Source: CAVLCC01 sp963624975 (lineage in GTDB: Bacteria > Actinomycetota > Coriobacteriia > Coriobacteriales > CADBOM01). Taken from it: DNA of 19,981 bases. The stretch lies in the NCBI GenBank assembly GCA_963624975.1, contig CAVFRF010000006.1, forward strand, positions 1-19,981, written 5' to 3'. Positions 1 through 6,573 of this stretch are shown piece by piece (positions within the stretch are counted from its first letter, which is position 1; every line of letters starts with the position of its first letter). The notes under the pieces were generated by a model, which was not told where the DNA came from, did not search any database, and saw only the letters and a program-made list of their open reading frames with translations. A program made the translations under genes and the position numbers.

Positions 1-1
1 G

Positions 2-628
2 ATTGCAGACGGCGCCAGTTTCTGCAATGAGTGCGGTGCTCCGCAGGCGGCTCCGCAAGCCGCCCCACAGCCCCAACAGCCCAACTATGGGCAGGCGCCG
101 CAGGGCGCAGCGCAGCCCCAGCCCATCTACGGGCAGCCCGTTCCAGGAGCCATGCCCGAGAACCCGGAGTACAAGACGATGGGCGGATGGCTGCTGTTCT
201 TCGTGATCCTCGACATCCTGGCTATCCTAGCGGCGGCTGCCTCGCTCGCCTCCACCTCGTATGCGTTGGAGGCCCTGGAGTTCGTGGGACTCGGCGGACT
301 GGGCACCATGTACGTTGTGGAGTCCCTGCTGGTCATCGCGCTCAGCATCGCGTTCGTCGTGATGGTGTTTACCCGCAAGCCGCACTTCCTGCTGATCTAC
401 CAGATACAGGGAATCGTCTCGATAGCGATCACCATCATCGAGATCTGCATGATTTCCGGCTCGTATGGCGCGGCCTACATCGACACCGCCTCGATGATCA
501 CCTCGACCATCAGCTCGATCGTGGGGCTGCTCCTGCTCACGCTGTACTTCTGCAAGTCGGTTCGCGTGCGCACCTACATGGGCGGCACCGAGTACATCGA
601 CAAGGCCATCATCAAGTTCAGGCCGTAG
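2..628 (+). CDS. Zinc-ribbon DUF2569-like membrane protein (5' partial)
   Basis: The frame is open from the left edge to a TAG at 626-628, so the start lies outside the window. The first visible residues, FCNECGAP, are the second CxxC half of a short zinc ribbon whose first half is missing. A Pro/Gln/Ala-rich linker follows, then four hydrophobic segments. The first begins GGWLLFFVI, which resembles the opening of DUF2569 membrane proteins. The visible part is 208 residues. The architecture suggests a cytoplasmic zinc ribbon tethered to a four-helix membrane domain. The molecular function is not known. Ribbon-plus-membrane proteins recur at 6574 and 17819, so this belongs to a wider set in the genome. 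A strong terminator follows at 676. Confidence 0.75.
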   Translation: MADGASFCNECGAPQAAPQAAPQPQQPNYGQAPQGAAQPQPIYGQPVPGAMPENPEYKTMGGWLLFFVILDILAILAAAASLASTSYALEALEFVGLGGLGTMYVVESLLVIALSIAFVVMVFTRKPHFLLIYQIQGIVSIAITIIEICMISGSYGAAYIDTASMITSTISSIVGLLLLTLYFCKSVRVRTYMGGTEYIDKAIIKFRP

Positions 629-675
629 CGTTTGCGACGCGGCGCGCCAGCCGCAACCCATAGAGCTTAGCGAAA

Positions 676-706
676 GCGGGCGGGAGTCTTCGAGATTCCC
701 GCCCGC
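676..706 (+). terminator. Intrinsic terminator after the first gene
   Basis: A 14-bp stem (676-689 paired with 693-706, one G-T pair) encloses a 3-base loop. The arm starts GCGGGCGGGA and the return arm ends TCCCGCCCGC. It is followed by the moderately T-rich ATTGTTGTGGGTT. It lies 48 bp after the stop codon and before the licC-licA-like unit, so it separates two transcription units. Confidence 0.75.
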
Positions 707-740
707 ATTGTTGTGGGTTGAAGGAGCGGATGGGTTGTAG

Positions 741-756
741 TAACCTGTTCAGGTTA
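741..756. promoter_or_regulatory. 16-bp palindrome upstream of the LicC-LicA-like gene (candidate operator)
   Basis: TAACCTG-TT-CAGGTTA is a perfect inverted repeat with 7-bp arms, 65 bp before the ATG at 821. The encoded protein has an N-terminal winged-helix domain, so autoregulation through this site is a reasonable inference. No convincing -35/-10 pair was identified. A second, weaker inverted repeat (CTCGTT 767-772 / AACGAG 779-784) lies between the palindrome and the start codon. Confidence 0.45.
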
Positions 757-820
757 AAAAATAGGGCTCGTTTTTTTGAACGAGAGCTTTCGACCTACGG
801 GAAGGGGACGAAGCAAGACC

Positions 821-2725
821 ATGCTGACTGTTCAACAGTTCGACGTGCTGCATTGCTGCCTCAAGGCGCGCGGCAACGCAGCCGAGGGCGATGCGCCGCA
901 GACGCCGCAGGCGCTCACGCAGCGCGACATCGTGCGGCAGGCCAACATGTCGCTGGGCAGCGTGAACTCCACGCTCAAGGAGCTGCGTGCGATGGAGCTG
1001 GCCACCGAGGACAACCAGATCACCGACGCGGGCGTGCGCGCGCTCGAGCCCTACAGGGTGGACAACGCCATCATCATGGCGGCGGGCCTTTCGTCGAGGT
1101 TCGCGCCCATTTCCTACGAGAAGCCCAAGGGCGTGCTGAAGGTGCTGGGCGAGGTGATGATCGAGCGCCAGATCCGCCAGCTGCAAGAGGCGGGCATCGA
1201 CGACATCACCGTGGTCGTGGGGTACAAGAAGGAGGAGTTCTTCTACCTCGAAGACGAGCTGGGCGTAAAGATCGTGGTGAACCCCGACTACGCCGTGCGC
1301 AACAACAACTCCACCATCAAGCGCGTGGAGGGCATGCTGGGCAACACCTACATCTGCTCGTCGGACGACTACTTTGCCGAGAACCCGTTCGAGCGCTACG
1401 TGTACACGTCGTACTACTCGGCGGTGTTCGAGGAGGGCGAGACCGAGGAGTACTGCCTCGAGACCAAGGGCAAGCACGACCAGATCGTGGGAGTGACCAT
1501 CGGCGGCGCCAACGCGTGGGCGATGATGGGGCACGTGTATTGGGACAGGGAGTTCTCGAAGAAGTTCGTGGAGATCCTGGACCGGATCTACGACCAGCCC
1601 GACACCGCCGGCAAGCTCTGGGAAGACATCTACATCGACCGCCTCAACGAGCTGCCGCCCATGGTGATGCGAAAGTACCCGCACGGGATCATCTGGGAGT
1701 TCGACAGCCTCGACGAGATGAACGCGTTCGACCCCAACTTCATCGACAACATCGACTCGCGGATCATGGACAACATCTGCGGGGTGTTCGGCTGCCAGCG
1801 CGGCGACATCACGGGCATCGTGCCCATCAAGCAGGGGCTTACCAACCTGTCGTTCCGCTTCGAGATCGACGCGGCGGCCGACGGCGTGGCGGCGCGCGAG
1901 GCGGTTGCGGCCGCGGGCGCGGCGGCCCCGGCCCCCGGCGAGGCTCGCCCCAACGCCAAGTACGTCTACCGTCATCCGGGCGACGGCACCGATGCCATCA
2001 TCAGCCGCGCGAGCGAGACGGCCAGCCAGCAGATCGGCCACTCGCTGGGCCTCGACGACACCTTCATCCACGAAGACGGCGACTACGGCTGGAAGATCTC
2101 GCGCTTCGTGGAGAACTGCACCACGCTCGACTACCACAACTGGACGCAGGTCGAGACCGCCATCGGCATGGCGCGCACGCTGCACGCCAGCGATGCCGAC
2201 ACCGGCTTCGAGTACGACGTGTACAAGAACGGCCTGGGCATCGTGGAGCTGCTGGACGCGCATCACCGCACGTCGTTCAAGGATTTCGACACGCTGCTCG
2301 AGCTGGCGGGCACCCTTATGCAGAAGGCCGATGCCCACGGCGCCAGGCGCTGCCTGTGCCACTGCGACTTCTACGACCCCAACTTCCTGGTGACGGGCGA
2401 CACGCAGCTCCAGCTCATCGACTGGGAGTATTCGGGCATGTCGGACTACGCGGTGGACCTCGGTGTGTTCATCTGCTGCTGCTCCGACTACACGGTCGAC
2501 GACGCCAACCGCATCATCGACCTCTACTTCGAGGGCCACGCCACCGACGAGCAGCGCTTCCACTGCCTGGCGTACACGGCGCTGGCGAGCTTCTACTGGT
2601 TCGTGTGGGCGCTGTACAAAGACGAGTGCGGCGACCCTGTGGGGGAGTACCTGTACCTGTGGTACAAGTACACGAAATCGTATGGGAAGGTGGCCATGGA
2701 GATGGCCGGAAAGCTGGGTTACTAA
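821..2725 (+). CDS. Winged-helix + LicC-like cytidylyltransferase + LicA-like choline/ethanolamine kinase fusion
   Basis: This 634-residue protein combines three parts. Residues 1-78 look like a winged helix. Residues about 80-315 are a nucleotidyltransferase of the LicC/CTP:phosphocholine type, with MAAGLSSRF at 86-94 and EKPKGVLKVLGE at 100-111. Residues about 325-634 are an APH-fold kinase of the LicA type, with the catalytic H514-C-D516...N521 motif and the metal-binding D534 in LIDWEYSG. Known LicA and LicC enzymes phosphorylate choline and activate it to CDP-choline for decorating surface polymers. The fused protein could do both steps, with choline or ethanolamine as substrate. A TTG at 776 is also in frame, but the ATG at 821 follows GGAAGGGG and begins the conserved domain. 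A 29-residue Ala/Pro-rich insert (1871-1957) interrupts the kinase N-lobe. The permease gene begins one base after the stop. Confidence 0.85.
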   Translation: MLTVQQFDVLHCCLKARGNAAEGDAPQTPQALTQRDIVRQANMSLGSVNSTLKELRAMELATEDNQITDAGVRALEPYRVDNAIIMAAGLSSRFAPISYEKPKGVLKVLGEVMIERQIRQLQEAGIDDITVVVGYKKEEFFYLEDELGVKIVVNPDYAVRNNNSTIKRVEGMLGNTYICSSDDYFAENPFERYVYTSYYSAVFEEGETEEYCLETKGKHDQIVGVTIGGANAWAMMGHVYWDREFSKKFVEILDRIYDQPDTAGKLWEDIYIDRLNELPPMVMRKYPHGIIWEFDSLDEMNAFDPNFIDNIDSRIMDNICGVFGCQRGDITGIVPIKQGLTNLSFRFEIDAAADGVAAREAVAAAGAAAPAPGEARPNAKYVYRHPGDGTDAIISRASETASQQIGHSLGLDDTFIHEDGDYGWKISRFVENCTTLDYHNWTQVETAIGMARTLHASDADTGFEYDVYKNGLGIVELLDAHHRTSFKDFDTLLELAGTLMQKADAHGARRCLCHCDFYDPNFLVTGDTQLQLIDWEYSGMSDYAVDLGVFICCCSDYTVDDANRIIDLYFEGHATDEQRFHCLAYTALASFYWFVWALYKDECGDPVGEYLYLWYKYTKSYGKVAMEMAGKLGY

Positions 2726-2726
2726 T

Positions 2727-3965
2727 ATGGAAATGATAGGGACCGTAGTCGTCTACATCATCATGGCGTGCGCGCTGGTGGGGTGCATTACCAGCGTGAT
2801 CAAGCCCGACCATCCGCTGGGTCAGGAGTTCGTGGCGGGCATCGACTCGATCGGCCCGATCTTCTTGCCCGTGGCGGGCATCATGGCATCGGCGCCTTAC
2901 CTCACGGCATTCGTGAGCAGCGTGTTCGGCCCCGCGTATGGCGCGGTGGGAGCCGACCCCTCGATGGCGGCCACCACGTTCATCGCGGTGGACATGGGCG
3001 GATACCAGCTGGCCGACGCGCTGGCGGCCACCAGGGAGAGCTGGATGATGGCCATGATCACGGGCTACATGGGAGGCGCGACCATCGTGTTCACCATCCC
3101 GGTGGCGCTCAAGATGCTGCAGAAGAAGGACCGCAAGTACCTGGCGCTGGGCGTGATGAGCGGTCTTTTGGCCATCCCGATCGGAGTGCTGGTGGGCAGC
3201 GTGATCTTGGCGCTCACCAACCCGGTGATCCGCGAGGTGGTGTCCACCAACGCCGAGGCCACCTACCAGCTGGCGTTGAGCTGGGGGCAGATAGGCATCA
3301 ACCTGGTGCCGCTGATCATCATATGCGTGGCGCTGGCCGCGGGCCTCAAGTTCGCGCCCGATGCCATGATCAAGGGCTTCATAGTGTTCGGCCGCGTGAT
3401 GGAGAGCGCGCTGAAGATCGTGTTCGTGCTGGTGGTGATCGAGTACTTCACGGGCGTGTTCTCGACCGTGTTCGGCGGGTTTGGCTTCGACCCGATCATC
3501 GCCGACGAGGAAGACATATTCCGGGCGCTCGAGACGTCGGGCGCCATAGGCATGATGCTGTGCGGCGCCTTCCCAATGGTGTGGCTGATCAAGAAGTTCC
3601 TAGCGCGCCCGCTGGCCAAGATCGGCGGCGTGTTCGGCCTGAGTTCCGACGCCACGGCCGGCCTTCTGGCCGCCAGCGCCAACGTGCTGGCCGCGTTGTC
3701 GATGGTGAAGGACCTCAAGGCGCGCGACAAGGTGATAGTGCTGGCGTTCTCGGTGTGCTGCGCGTTTTTGTTCGGCGACCACCTGTCGTTTACGGCGAAC
3801 TTCCAGCCCACGATGATAGTGCCGGTGCTGGTGGCCAAGCTGGCCGCGGGCATCTGCGCGATAGCGTTCGCATACGCCTTGGCTATTAAGAAGGCCGAGC
3901 AGCTTGAGGTAGAGGACGCCGCGGAGGCCGGCGAGCTGGCAGCTGCGGAGGTGTCGCCGGCGTAA
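2727..3965 (+). CDS. EutH-type ethanolamine/choline permease-like membrane protein
   Basis: The 412-residue product is a polytopic membrane protein with about ten hydrophobic helices, close to the usual EutH length. Residues 78-92 (DPSMAATTFIAVDMGG) match the EutH signature region NPSM...DMGG, and a late FGDHLSF matches the EutH GDHLGF motif. EutH proteins facilitate ethanolamine entry. No other eut gene is visible. Instead the gene starts one base after the LicC-LicA-like stop codon and is probably translationally coupled to it, with GGAAAG about 13 bases upstream. The context suggests supply of ethanolamine or choline for activation and surface decoration rather than catabolism. The C-terminal tail is Glu/Ala-rich and probably cytoplasmic. 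The substrate is inferred, not shown. Confidence 0.85.
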   Translation: MEMIGTVVVYIIMACALVGCITSVIKPDHPLGQEFVAGIDSIGPIFLPVAGIMASAPYLTAFVSSVFGPAYGAVGADPSMAATTFIAVDMGGYQLADALAATRESWMMAMITGYMGGATIVFTIPVALKMLQKKDRKYLALGVMSGLLAIPIGVLVGSVILALTNPVIREVVSTNAEATYQLALSWGQIGINLVPLIIICVALAAGLKFAPDAMIKGFIVFGRVMESALKIVFVLVVIEYFTGVFSTVFGGFGFDPIIADEEDIFRALETSGAIGMMLCGAFPMVWLIKKFLARPLAKIGGVFGLSSDATAGLLAASANVLAALSMVKDLKARDKVIVLAFSVCCAFLFGDHLSFTANFQPTMIVPVLVAKLAAGICAIAFAYALAIKKAEQLEVEDAAEAGELAAAEVSPA

Positions 3966-4095
3966 CGAGCGCTGGGGAGTTGCGACTTGCGACGCGCCGC
4001 GAGGCGCGAGCCGTGGTGAGTTGCGGGTAGTTTTTCGTAGGCCGCAGGAGCAGATCAACAATATTCTTGACGAGGATGAACTTGGGACATGAATT

Positions 4096-4122
4096 CAGTT
4101 GTCCGGAAATTCCGGACAACTG
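4096..4122. repeat. Perfect 27-bp palindrome
   Basis: CAGTTGTCCGGAA (4096-4108) is followed by one central A and its exact reverse complement (4110-4122). There is no T-run, so a terminator role is unlikely. It could be an operator or the core of a small repeat. Its outer CAGTTGTCCG also starts the inverted repeat at 6165. Confidence 0.7.
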
Positions 4123-4225
4123 CCTCTGATGGCAAAGACTTGTAGGCATCGGCTATTAACCGACGCGGCGTGAAGATTGCAACAATGGTCGTCGGTTCAA
4201 CCTGCCAACAAGCATCAACGAACAG

Positions 4226-4263
4226 GAGCCGCTGTGCGCAAAGAGGGCGCGTAGCGGCTCTTT
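4226..4263 (+). terminator. Terminator-like hairpin
   Basis: GAGCCGCT (4226-4233) pairs with AGCGGCTC (4253-4260). The stem continues inward through two G-T pairs and GCGC/GCGC to a 7-base loop. Only three T follow, so termination strength is uncertain. It lies about 260 bp beyond the EutH-like gene. Confidence 0.45.
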
Positions 4264-4447
4264 GCGTTGCAGCAGGTGTTTTGAGAGAATGGATTCGTGC
4301 GTTTCGATTTACGCATGCGCCATGGTTTCACAGGCGGTTTCTGATGTAGCTTGGGAGCATCAGCTGTGGCAAATCATCACTCCACATTGTGCCCTCAACC
4401 GGCATGATTGTTCCAAGCGTGTCAAGCAGATTTGCAAGAAAAATAAT

Positions 4448-4472
4448 GGCCCTTCGCTGTTTTTAGTGGGTA
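4448..4472 (+). repeat. IS terminal inverted repeat, left (transposase 3' end)
   Basis: It is the exact reverse complement of 5834-5858. It includes the transposase stop codon (4463-4465), so the last residues T-H are encoded by the repeat itself. Confidence 0.9.
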
Positions 4473-5737
4473 GCACAAGTTGCCGCGACTAATGGCAGCT
4501 TCCCAAGCTTAAGGTAGATTATTGTCTTGAAGTACTCGGACTCGGTGTTCCGGAATCCCCGCGCAGCCCTCTTGGCAGCCTGGATGACCGAGTTCATGCC
4601 CTCCAGGATGGCGTTGGTGGCGCGCTCTTCGAAGTAGGCGAGAACCTCGGCCTCGTTGTCGCGCAGCGTCCTGGCGAGCTTCTTCATCTGGGGCACGTTG
4701 GAGTGCATGATCCAGCTGGTGAGCGCGTCGAGCTCGGCCTTGGCCTCCGCGGCCGTCTCGCAGGTGTCGTAGGCCCTGCGGAGGGCCTCGACCATCGCGC
4801 ACGCCCTGCCCGTCTTGAGGTTCTCCGCAGCCAGGCTGCGCTTCCTCTCCAGCTGCCGGGGCGTGAGGTTCTCCTCCCGCTTGAGCCACACGTACTTCGT
4901 GCGGCTGAGCAGCCTCCTCTTCTCCTCCGACTCCCTTGCCTCCTTGGCGCGCACCAGGTCTAGCTGCCGGCTGGCGATCTGCATGACGTGGAAGCGGTCG
5001 GCGATCCGCTTGGCGTTGGGGAGGTGGGAGGCGACCCCCGACGCGAACGCCGGGGAGAGGTCGCACGTTACGGCCTCTATCGCATCGGCGTCGCCGCCGT
5101 GGGCTCCGAGGTCGGCGGCGAAGGCGGCCACTGCGGTGGCGTCTCGCCCCTCGCAGCAGAACATGGCGCGCTGCGCGTCGAGGTCGACGAAGGCCGTGAG
5201 GTAGTTGTGGCCCCTCTTCCTGGCCGTCTCGTCGACGCCGACGCGCGTGACGCCCTCGAAGCTGACCTGCGACCTTGCCCTCTCGGCAAGCCTGTTGAGC
5301 ATGCGCCACAGCACCGTGTCGTTGAGCCTGAGCACCTTGGCGGCGCCCGACACCGGCATGCCGGACATCACCATGACCAGGGCGTGCGCCTCGAAGAGGG
5401 CCGTGAAGCGGGCGGTGTCCTCGCTGGCCCAGGGCACGCTCGACGTCCTGACGCCGCACTCGGGGCAGTCGGCGCGCGGGACGTCGCAGTGGATTATCGT
5501 CTTGTACTGCCAGATGTCCAGATGGCGCCACTCGCCGGGCCTCGCGTCGTAGACGCCGCACCTGCGGTGGCAAGACGGGCACTCGACGGATGAGCCGGGC
5601 GTCCTCACGATGAATATGTGCAGCTCGTCGCCCGTGGAGAGCCCCTCCCTGAACTCGACGACCGCAACAGTCCACTCGGGTCCCAGGTTCATCGACTTCT
5701 CGATCAGCCCGGCCAGCATCGCGGCCCTCTCGTCCAT
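4463..5737 (-). CDS. ISL3-family transposase
   Basis: This intact 424-residue enzyme moves the surrounding element. An N-terminal zinc finger has C53-P-S-C56 and C91-P-E-C94. A helix-turn-helix region follows at about 125-150. The DDE catalytic core shows D169 (VGVDE), D226 (VTCDLS) and E379 (ILEGMN), with ADRFHV at 246-251. All are expected for ISL3 transposases (transposase_12 type), and the length is normal. The start is ATG at 5737, preceded on the minus strand by GAGGGGGCGG six bases away. The 97 bp between the start and the right inverted repeat would hold its promoter. There is no frameshift or premature stop, so it may be active. Confidence 0.95.
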   Translation of the reverse strand: MDERAAMLAGLIEKSMNLGPEWTVAVVEFREGLSTGDELHIFIVRTPGSSVECPSCHRRCGVYDARPGEWRHLDIWQYKTIIHCDVPRADCPECGVRTSSVPWASEDTARFTALFEAHALVMVMSGMPVSGAAKVLRLNDTVLWRMLNRLAERARSQVSFEGVTRVGVDETARKRGHNYLTAFVDLDAQRAMFCCEGRDATAVAAFAADLGAHGGDADAIEAVTCDLSPAFASGVASHLPNAKRIADRFHVMQIASRQLDLVRAKEARESEEKRRLLSRTKYVWLKREENLTPRQLERKRSLAAENLKTGRACAMVEALRRAYDTCETAAEAKAELDALTSWIMHSNVPQMKKLARTLRDNEAEVLAYFEERATNAILEGMNSVIQAAKRAARGFRNTESEYFKTIIYLKLGKLPLVAATCATH

Positions 5738-5833
5738 CTTTTCCGCCCCCTCGTCTCAAAAGCCGTCCGATGGTGAGATGGTACCGCTCGGGGCGAGATG
5801 TGCGAAGGGGTTGCCAGAATCAGCAGGCTGGAT

Positions 5834-5858
5834 TACCCACTAAAAACAGCGAAGGGCC
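5834..5858 (-). repeat. IS terminal inverted repeat, right (transposase 5' end)
   Basis: It is identical over 25 bp to the reverse complement of the left end. It lies 97 bp before the transposase start codon. Confidence 0.9.
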
Positions 5859-5971
5859 GAAAATCCGTTGATGATGCAGCTGTTGTGGCAACAGGCGTTG
5901 CGGATACTTTTGACCGATTTGAGCACATAATGATTGTATTTCATCTCCTGATTGTCCCAGCGGTTTGCGCA
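5859..5971 (-). pseudogene. Remnant of an Abi_2 (abortive infection) gene cut by the IS
   Basis: Read on the minus strand from 5971, 37 open codons give CANRWDNQEMKY... and then RNACCH. This aligns without gaps to residues 185-221 of the intact Abi_2 protein at 9408 (CAERWNDKDMRH..., RNACAH), with 19 of 37 identical. It includes the R-N-x3-H motif of HEPN-type RNases. The frame stops at the IS boundary. The preceding ~184 residues are missing: the same frame meets a stop shortly upstream, where a hairpin and a phased-repeat array lie. The part after the motif is not found beyond the IS. So both ends are gone, and this is debris of a divergent second abi gene rather than a copy of the intact one. 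Confidence 0.8.
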
Positions 5972-5987
5972 GAATATCGTTCTGCGC
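5967..5987. repeat. 8-bp hairpin at the edge of the abi remnant
   Basis: GCGCAGAA (5967-5974) and TTCTGCGC (5980-5987) form a perfect inverted repeat around a 5-base loop. It sits where recognisable Abi_2 coding sequence ends, so it may mark the deletion breakpoint. No T-run follows. Confidence 0.6.
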
Positions 5988-6010
5988 GGGGTTTGACGAT
6001 ATCATCCAGA

Positions 6011-6062
6011 CCTTACCGAAACGTCTACCCAGATCTAAACCAAATCTAAACGGAATCCAACC
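6011..6062 (-). promoter_or_regulatory. Phased direct-repeat array, copy 3 (divergent)
   Basis: On the minus strand, five units read GGTTGGATTCC, GTTTAGATTTG, GTTTAGATCTG, GGTAGACGTTTC and GGTAAGG, starting 11, 11, 11 and 12 bases apart. The unit and spacing match copies 1 and 2 (7834 and 9270), although overall sequence identity is low. It points at the abi remnant, just as copy 2 points at the intact abi gene. Helical-turn phasing of short direct repeats is typical of OmpR/PhoB-type response regulators. The regulator is not identified here. Confidence 0.6.
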
Positions 6063-6573
6063 AAGTTGAAAGTCATAGCGAGTGCTTTCAGACTTGCTCG
6101 GGGCACTGCGGTCGATTGGCAAAATCGGATGCAGGTATGTTGACTCATTTCAGTGCGTTCAACCCAGTTGTCCGACAGCGTGTGCATGTTGTGCCGGTGT
6201 CGGACAGCTGCCAGCGATTCAGGAGGCCTCACGCAGTTTGTTCTTCGAGGTTCGGGGAACTGCGGAGTGCATGGCTTCTGAGGTTGTTTCGGCAGATATG
6301 TCTGCTGAATTGCCACTGTTGTTGAAGACCGAGGATTGGAATGTTGGAAAGGCTCCCATTTCCTGCCAGAAAGTCTGGCTGACCATCAATCGGAAATAAT
6401 TAATGTCCGCCCCCTTTGATAATGTGTGGTCGCGGTTAAGCACGGAGTACGGTTCCGGGCTTTATGCCGTCGAGAATCCTCCCGAGTATGACGACATCTC
6501 GCGGGTTGATTCCGGTCAAGGTCGCATATCGCGACAGCATCTAACTGCATGGCAAGAGAGGAAAGGGCCGATC
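6063..6573. other. Gap without a supported gene
   Basis: Open frames on both strands are short and lack recognisable motifs. A 43-codon frame at 6271-6399 (+), starting MASEVVSADMSAEL, has only a poorly spaced GGAG before its ATG and I do not call it. The stretch contains an inverted repeat at 6165-6210. Base composition is lower in GC than the left part of the window. Confidence 0.4.
6165..6210. repeat. Inverted repeat with 13-bp arms related to the 4096 palindrome
   Basis: CAGTTGTCCGACA (6165-6177) faces TGTCGGACAGCTG (6198-6210). All 13 positions can pair if one G-T is allowed, around a 20-base loop. The first ten bases equal those of the palindrome at 4096, which hints at a common binding protein or a small repeat family. 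Confidence 0.55.

Larger units (their letters stand above)
3966..4447. other. Gene-poor gap between the permease gene and the insertion sequence
   Basis: No convincing gene was found on either strand. The stretch holds a 6-bp GC hairpin with a GCGA loop (3993-4008), a T-run at 4032-4036, a perfect palindrome at 4096-4122, and a terminator-like hairpin at 4226-4263. Next to the IS, the minus strand is open for 39 codons (4447 down to a TGA), reading LANLLDTLGTIMP near its start. I do not recognise it, and it does not continue the Abi_2 remnant on the other side of the IS. Confidence 0.5.
4448..5858 (-). mobile_element. Complete ISL3-family insertion sequence (1411 bp)
   Basis: Perfect 25-bp terminal inverted repeats (4448-4472 and 5834-5858, outer end GGCCCTTCGCTG) flank one intact transposase gene on the minus strand. 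Ends starting GG are typical of ISL3 elements. The transposase stop codon lies inside the left repeat. The outside 8-mers (AAAATAAT left, GAAAATCC right) are not identical, so the expected 8-bp target duplication is absent. That points to a deletion or recombination after insertion. The right end abuts a remnant of an Abi_2 gene. Confidence 0.9.

Noticed and set aside
776..820. TTG start at 776 for the LicC-LicA-like protein
   Set aside because: The 15 added residues are low in family character and overlap an inverted repeat. The ATG at 821 starts the winged-helix domain and has a GGAAGGGG upstream.
718..2736. Long overlapping open frames on both strands of the LicC-LicA-like gene
   Set aside because: They are Arg/His/Gly-rich shadows of a GC-rich gene, with no domains. 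The frame 821-2725 carries the catalytic motifs.
3993..4036. GC hairpin with GCGA loop followed by a T-run, as the terminator of the EutH-like gene
   Set aside because: The stem is only 6 bp and the T-run starts more than 20 bases after it, so it is not a convincing intrinsic terminator.
4150..4215. tRNA-like segment: TCGG-CTATTAA-CCGA resembles an anticodon arm, and GTCGGTTCAA resembles the start of a T-arm
   Set aside because: No T-stem partner, D-arm or acceptor stem can be formed at the right distances, and the gap between the two arms is too long.
4262..4492. Plus-strand frame starting MRCSRCFERMD beside the IS
   Set aside because: It runs into the IS terminal repeat, has no ribosome binding site or recognisable motif, and is Cys-rich by chance.
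4440..5866. Shared AAAAT on both sides of the IS as a target-site duplication
   Set aside because: The 5-base match is offset relative to the element ends, and the 8-mers expected for ISL3 elements do not match.
6271..6399. Possible 43-residue small protein (MASEVVSADMSAEL...)
   Set aside because: The ribosome binding site is badly spaced, and there is no motif or supporting neighbour.
6403..6573. Longer start for the zinc-ribbon protein at ATG 6403
   Set aside because: The extra 57 residues do not resemble a ribbon-protein N-terminus. ATG 6574 has a well-spaced AGAGGAAAGG and begins directly with the ribbon.
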